64,000 nt of DNA, from the NCBI GenBank assembly GCA_050633325.1, contig JBOEGH010000002.1, positions 186,001 through 250,000 on the forward strand. Reading direction: 5' to 3'. The position numbers and the translations under genes are program-made. Positions 61,200 to 64,000 of this stretch are shown piece by piece. The notes below the pieces were generated by a model, which was not told where the DNA came from, ran no database searches, and saw only the letters and a program-made list of their open reading frames with translations. Numbering within the stretch: position 1 is the stretch's first letter; each line of letters starts with the position of its first letter. This stretch comes from UBA1672 sp050633325. Its GTDB lineage: Bacteria; Pseudomonadota; Alphaproteobacteria; Micavibrionales; Micavibrionaceae.

Positions 61200-63455
61200 T
61201 CATTCCTCGCCTAAAAGTTCAAGCGCACTTTGGATTATAGTTTCCTTACTAGGGAGTGTCGCAGCATATGCTTTTCCCAATGGGATAAAGCAATCGTCGG
61301 CGGTTAATCTTTCGGTCTTAGGCGTTGGTGAAGTGTTTTCCATTACCATGGTCATTAAAGCTTCACTAATAGAGCCGCTGCGCCTGCATTCATCAACAAT
61401 TAATATGTGTTCACATGGTTCTATAGCTTTTAATATTGCAACTTCATTTAACGGTGCCAGCCAGCGTAGATCGATAATGCGTATTTTTATTTTGTGATCT
61501 TTTTCTAAAGTTTGGGCTGCTTGACGTGATAGGTAGTAACCATTGCCATAGGTAACAATGCAAAGGTCTTTGCCGTCTCCATGGATATTAATATCACCTA
61601 AAGGTATTGGCTTTGCTTTGCTTGGCTCTATATATTTAGATGTCCATAAGCCGTCTTTTTCATCATGTAAATCGCGTTCCATGTATAACGCTATTGGTTC
61701 TAGAAAAACTACTATTCGTTTTTCTTCTCTGGCCAGTCTTACTGACTCACGCATCATTTCCACCGCGTCTGCACCATTGGATGGGCAGGCTATAATTATT
61801 CCCGGAATATCACGAAGAACAGAAAAAGAATTGTCATTGTGAAAATGACCGCCAAATCCTCTTTGATAAGCAAGTCCGGCGATACGAATTACCATTGGGT
61901 TTGTGTATTGTTTATTAGAGAAAAAGCTTAGCGTTGCTGCTTCTCCTCTAAGTTGGTCTTCTGCATTATGTAGATAGGCAAGGAATTGTATTTCCGGTAT
62001 CGGTATAATTCCGTTATGCGCCATACCGATGGCAAGGCCAAGAATTGTTTGCTCGTCCAATAAGGTGTTAATAATTCGGTTCGCACCAAATCTGTCATGT
62101 AGCTTGGAGGTGACATTGTATACGCCGCCTTTGGGGCCTATATCTTCACCTGCCATTACAATATTATTATGTGATAGCATTAGGTCATGAAGCGCCCAAT
62201 TAAGCAGGCGCGCCATATGTTGTGGTTGTTCCATTGCTTGTACTTCACGACCAAAACTCTCATGTCTTTCTTTGGTGGTGGGGGCAGGTAATGGAGGTAT
62301 GTGTTTATTGGGTGAGGGTACTAAACTGTATTGTACTTCTAAAGATGTAGTGAGCTTAGGCCTGCTTACTATGTGCTTTGCGGCATTTTCGACATTTTCA
62401 CCTATTTCATTATATATATCCAAAATCTCTGATGAGTTGAGTATTTCGTTTTGTATCATAAGGCTTGCTGTATGAAGAAGAGGGTCATTTGCCTCATCTC
62501 TTTCAACTTTTTCTTTGCTCATATATGCGGTTTGCACATCCGGCCCCGCATGACCGTATAAGCGCACACATTTTTTATGCAGAAATACCGGTGATTTGTT
62601 TTCACGTGCATAAGTTGCTGCTTCTTGCGTTACTTTATATGTCTCTAATGCATTAAGGCCGTTGCAATAATAGTATTTTAATCCTGTGCGATCTTTAAAG
62701 TTATTATATATCCAATTTTTAGGTGTAGGGGTTGAAATTCCAATGTCATTATCTTCACATAGGAATAATAAAGGAAGTGGAGAATCTTTGTATGATGCCC
62801 AGCCCGCGGCGTTAAATGCCCCTTGCGCGGTAGAGTGATTAACCGATGCATCACCGAAACTGCAAAATATTATTGAATCGTTTGCTAATTCATTTTGTTT
62901 ATTTAACTTTTCATTCAGTCCTATGCTGTGGGCTGCGCCGACTGCTTTTGGTAGATGTGATGCAATAGTGCTGGTCTGTGGTGGAATGTTAAGAGCCTTA
63001 CTGCCTAAAACTTTGTGACGACCTGCAGAAATAGGGTCTTCACTGGATGCCGTGAAGCTTAACAATAAATCCCACAAGGGTGTTTGTCCGGGTAATTTCT
63101 TAGACCTTTGTATGTAAAAAGCAGCATCACGGTAATGCAGAAATGCCATATCATCAATACGAATAGCAGCAGATACCGCGGCGTTACCCTCGTGTCCTGA
63201 ACTTCCTATGGTATAGAAACCCTCACCAATAGATTGCAGGTTACGTGACTCCATATCAAGGCGGCGACTTAATATTTGGCTTTCAAATATTTCTACAAAC
63301 TTGGTATTTGTAAGTCCTACGCTATCTGGTGATACTATATTTACATGTGGTAAATCTTCATCTTTGACACGGCGAAGGAAATTTTCATGAACAATTTTAG
63401 AACGATCTTTCATGACCCGTACTTTATCATCGGGGGGGAGTGATGTATAGTTCAT
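61200..63455 (-). CDS. fused alpha-beta 2-oxoacid dehydrogenase E1 component
   Basis: A single 751-aa chain joins an E1-alpha-type domain (about 55-380) and an E1-beta-type domain (about 405-751). TPP site: GDASVNHS (201-208) with EDN (234-236), instead of GDGA...NN. Beta part: GEDIGPKGGVYNVTSKL, GHFHNDNSFSVLRDIPGI, DLRWLAPLN. The family resembles branched-chain or related 2-oxoacid dehydrogenases, but no E2/E3 lies beside it; pdhC/lpdA are 20 kb away. The start is uncertain: ATG 63455 leaves 27 bases to gcdH, ATG 63413 leaves 69. A C7 tract (63432-63438 on +) lies between these starts. Confidence 0.85.
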   Translation of the reverse strand: MNYTSLPPDDKVRVMKDRSKIVHENFLRRVKDEDLPHVNIVSPDSVGLTNTKFVEIFESQILSRRLDMESRNLQSIGEGFYTIGSSGHEGNAAVSAAIRIDDMAFLHYRDAAFYIQRSKKLPGQTPLWDLLLSFTASSEDPISAGRHKVLGSKALNIPPQTSTIASHLPKAVGAAHSIGLNEKLNKQNELANDSIIFCSFGDASVNHSTAQGAFNAAGWASYKDSPLPLLFLCEDNDIGISTPTPKNWIYNNFKDRTGLKYYYCNGLNALETYKVTQEAATYARENKSPVFLHKKCVRLYGHAGPDVQTAYMSKEKVERDEANDPLLHTASLMIQNEILNSSEILDIYNEIGENVENAAKHIVSRPKLTTSLEVQYSLVPSPNKHIPPLPAPTTKERHESFGREVQAMEQPQHMARLLNWALHDLMLSHNNIVMAGEDIGPKGGVYNVTSKLHDRFGANRIINTLLDEQTILGLAIGMAHNGIIPIPEIQFLAYLHNAEDQLRGEAATLSFFSNKQYTNPMVIRIAGLAYQRGFGGHFHNDNSFSVLRDIPGIIIACPSNGADAVEMMRESVRLAREEKRIVVFLEPIALYMERDLHDEKDGLWTSKYIEPSKAKPIPLGDINIHGDGKDLCIVTYGNGYYLSRQAAQTLEKDHKIKIRIIDLRWLAPLNEVAILKAIEPCEHILIVDECRRSGSISEALMTMVMENTSPTPKTERLTADDCFIPLGKAYAATLPSKETIIQSALELLGEE

Positions 63456-63482
63456 ACCACATATAAAATAGGAAAATGCATA

Positions 63483-64000
63483 ATGAGTAATTCAGTTTTT
63501 CAATGGGAAGATCCGCTACTACTAGAGACTAACCTTAGCGATGAAGAGCGCGCAATACGTGATATGGCTCATTCCTATGCTCAAGATAAACTAAGCCCGC
63601 GAGTTTTAGATGCATACCGAGATGATCATTTCGATCCTGATATATTGAAAGAAATGGGAGAACATGGTCTGTTGGGCGCAACTTTGCCGGAAAAATATGG
63701 CGGTTCAGATGTTAATTACGTTTCATATGGTTTGATTGCCCGTGAGATTGAACGCGTTGATTCAGGATACAGGTCTGCGATGTCTGTTCAATCATCTTTG
63801 GTTATGTATCCTATATATGCATGGGGATCAGAAGATCAACGTATAAAGTACCTTCCTAAATTGGCTAGTGGTGAGTATATCGGATGTTTTGGTCTGACTG
63901 AACCTGATGCGGGATCTGACCCATCAAGCATGAATACGCGTGCGCAAAAAATTGATGGTGGGTATAAATTGAGTGGTTCAAAGATGTGGATCAGTAACTC
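63483..64000 (+). CDS. gcdH: glutaryl-CoA dehydrogenase, 5' part (runs off the window)
   Basis: Acyl-CoA dehydrogenase that oxidises and decarboxylates glutaryl-CoA to crotonyl-CoA in lysine/tryptophan catabolism. 172 codons are present. Diagnostic are FQWEDPLLLETNLSDEERAI, VDSGYRSAMSVQSSLVMYPI, and the FAD/substrate region CFGLTEPDAGSDPSSM, which set GcdH apart from other acyl-CoA dehydrogenases. AGGAAAA precedes the ATG. It is divergent from the fused E1 gene with only 27 bases between annotated starts, so promoters must overlap one of the genes. Confidence 0.93.
   Translation, partial: MSNSVFQWEDPLLLETNLSDEERAIRDMAHSYAQDKLSPRVLDAYRDDHFDPDILKEMGEHGLLGATLPEKYGGSDVNYVSYGLIAREIERVDSGYRSAMSVQSSLVMYPIYAWGSEDQRIKYLPKLASGEYIGCFGLTEPDAGSDPSSMNTRAQKIDGGYKLSGSKMWISN

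Noticed and set aside
1..64000. tRNA, rRNA, CRISPR arrays, insertion sequences, prophage or plasmid functions
   Set aside because: I checked the intergenic gaps and gene content by eye; no cloverleaf-like sequence, direct-repeat array, transposase or integrase was seen. Short RNA genes cannot be excluded without covariance searches.

Overview
The window is a gene-dense, AT-rich stretch of an alphaproteobacterial chromosome. It has no phage, IS, CRISPR, rRNA or tRNA signal that I could see, and no gene-free gap above about 200 bases. The assignment to Alphaproteobacteria rests on gene order and family traits: rpsB-tsf-pyrH-frr-uppS-cdsA-dxr-rseP-bamA-skp-lpxD-fabZ-lpxA-lpxI-lpxB, gltA/gltX/comEC/lexA/trp, pyrG-kdsA-eno-ftsB-pdhABC-lpdA-lipA, a fused ispDF, lpxI in place of lpxH, a lipoyl-bearing PDH beta subunit, ntrYX-trkA-hfq-hflX, and a lexA operator of the form GTTC-N7-GTTC. 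The low GC and apparent gene losses suggest a moderately streamlined lineage, but I cannot name a genus.

Layout. 1-2655: 3' part of dnaE and a small convergent unknown gene. 2.8-19 kb (+): translation factors, then isoprenoid/phospholipid/outer-membrane biogenesis and lipid A synthesis, with two tandem divergent RseP-type site-2 proteases. 19-22 kb (-): gltA and gltX. 22-32 kb: comEC (+), lexA with its SOS operator (-), trpGDC (-), a divergent polysaccharide deacetylase (+) lying between trpG and trpE, then trpE and ppiD (-). 32-48.7 kb (+): tpiA, secG, pyrG, an unknown membrane protein, kdsA, an unknown Ser/Ala-rich small protein, eno, ftsB, the pyruvate dehydrogenase cluster (pdhA, pdhB, an unknown exported protein, pdhC, a LOG-like protein, lpdA), a methyltransferase, an unknown exported protein, lipA and a coq10/ratA-like gene. 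48.6-50.8 kb (-): cinA-type amidase, pgpA, ispDF. 51-59.3 kb (+): ntrY, ntrX, trkA, murI, a HAD phosphatase, hfq, hflX. 59.3-63.5 kb (-): mazG, a FabD-like acyltransferase and a fused 2-oxoacid dehydrogenase E1. 63.5 kb to the end (+): 5' part of glutaryl-CoA dehydrogenase.

Most genes are core housekeeping and work together as envelope assembly (BamA, Skp, PpiD, lipid A, KDO, CDP-DAG, undecaprenyl-PP), central carbon metabolism (TpiA, Eno, PDH, citrate synthase, lipoate) and tryptophan synthesis. The parts most worth a second look are the duplicated rseP, the unknown small proteins slipped into conserved operons, the E1/acyltransferase pair beside gcdH, an 8-G tract in the deacetylase gene, and losses relative to the usual order (moaC/moeA beside lexA; dusB-ntrBC beside ntrYX). 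I found no clear candidate for a wholly new multi-gene system.
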